DNA from: Treponema sp.
GTDB lineage: Bacteria > Spirochaetota > Spirochaetia > Treponematales > Breznakiellaceae
Length of the DNA stretch: 41,295 nt
NCBI GenBank assembly: GCA_031279815.1
Contig: JAITHW010000077.1
Span: 1-41,295 of the forward strand
Direction of reading: 5' to 3'
Shown here: one piece after another, positions 41,140 to 41,295 of the stretch
Layout of the letters: the number at the start of each line of letters is the position of its first letter
How positions within the stretch are numbered: position 1 is the stretch's first letter
Translations under genes and position numbers: made by a program
Notes under the pieces: model-generated
Database searches by the model: none
The model's input: the letters and a program-made list of their open reading frames with translations, nothing else
Told to the model about the DNA's origin: nothing

Positions 41140-41295
41140 AATTTGAGAAAAAAAGTAAAAAAAAATGAGAATTTGGGCGCTTAGGCTCCGTAATGCCTAA
41201 AAACAAAACCTAGTCGAAAAGCTGGTGACTAAAAACTAAAAACCTAGTCCAAGGCACACTGGTTGCTTGGAGGCAGCCAAGTGAAACACAAAGGA

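Overview
The window looks like chromosome from a spirochaete, most likely a Treponema of the termite-gut type. The basis is inference: GC is near 50 percent by eye, lipoproteins are many and some have relaxed lipoboxes, there is a treponeme-style six-bladed-propeller-like lipoprotein, and there are flagellar-motor-related and HD-GYP response regulator genes. No 16S rRNA or other decisive marker is present.

Layout. 1-2465 (minus strand) holds a formylglycine-generating-enzyme-like (FGE/SUMF1) gene running off the left edge, a 5'-truncated PP2C phosphatase, and a repeat block split by a 206-bp MITE-like element. 2465-11231 is yggT, recG, a two-gene McrBC-like ATPase/nuclease pair (candidate defence) and murJ. 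11300-13620 is accessory: an antitoxin/PIN toxin pair whose 3' end has fused to a decayed antisense gene, then a second, broken FGE copy with the same repeat block in its uninterrupted form. 13623-16332 is a cobalt/nickel ECF importer (cbiMN fusion, cbiQ, cbiO) behind a strong promoter. 16344-18302 has a lipase-like lipoprotein diverging from a two-gene unit. One gene of that unit encodes a FliG C-terminal-like domain; the other encodes a MotA-like protein reduced to its cytoplasmic segments. 18420-23102 is an FMN reductase, a terminator, then a tightly packed set of two REC-HD-GYP proteins, a membrane protein and an ABC ATPase. 23164-31270 is mostly minus-strand: three lipoproteins (one an alpha carbonic anhydrase), tex, a sigma-70 family factor and a LysM/degenerate LytM protein. 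31445-38358 is largely housekeeping (CYTH cyclase, YbaK, META lipoprotein, RsmE, HExxH protein, tautomerase-like protein, tRNA-Val, argR, pgi) and carries two perfect parS palindromes. 38560-41295 is again accessory: a coiled-coil membrane protein, a third and most decayed FGE copy, a frameshifted unknown gene and an eight-unit 21-bp tandem repeat.

The most unusual items are these. (1) The FliG-like/MotA-like pair keeps only the rotor-stator contact surfaces and no membrane channel. (2) The MITE-like element has perfect 18-bp inverted repeats, a perfect 10-bp target duplication and its empty site elsewhere in the same window. (3) Two parS sites suggest the origin domain. (4) A McrBC-like pair lies between recG and murJ. 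(5) A canonical slippery heptamer could join two transmembrane segments into one protein.
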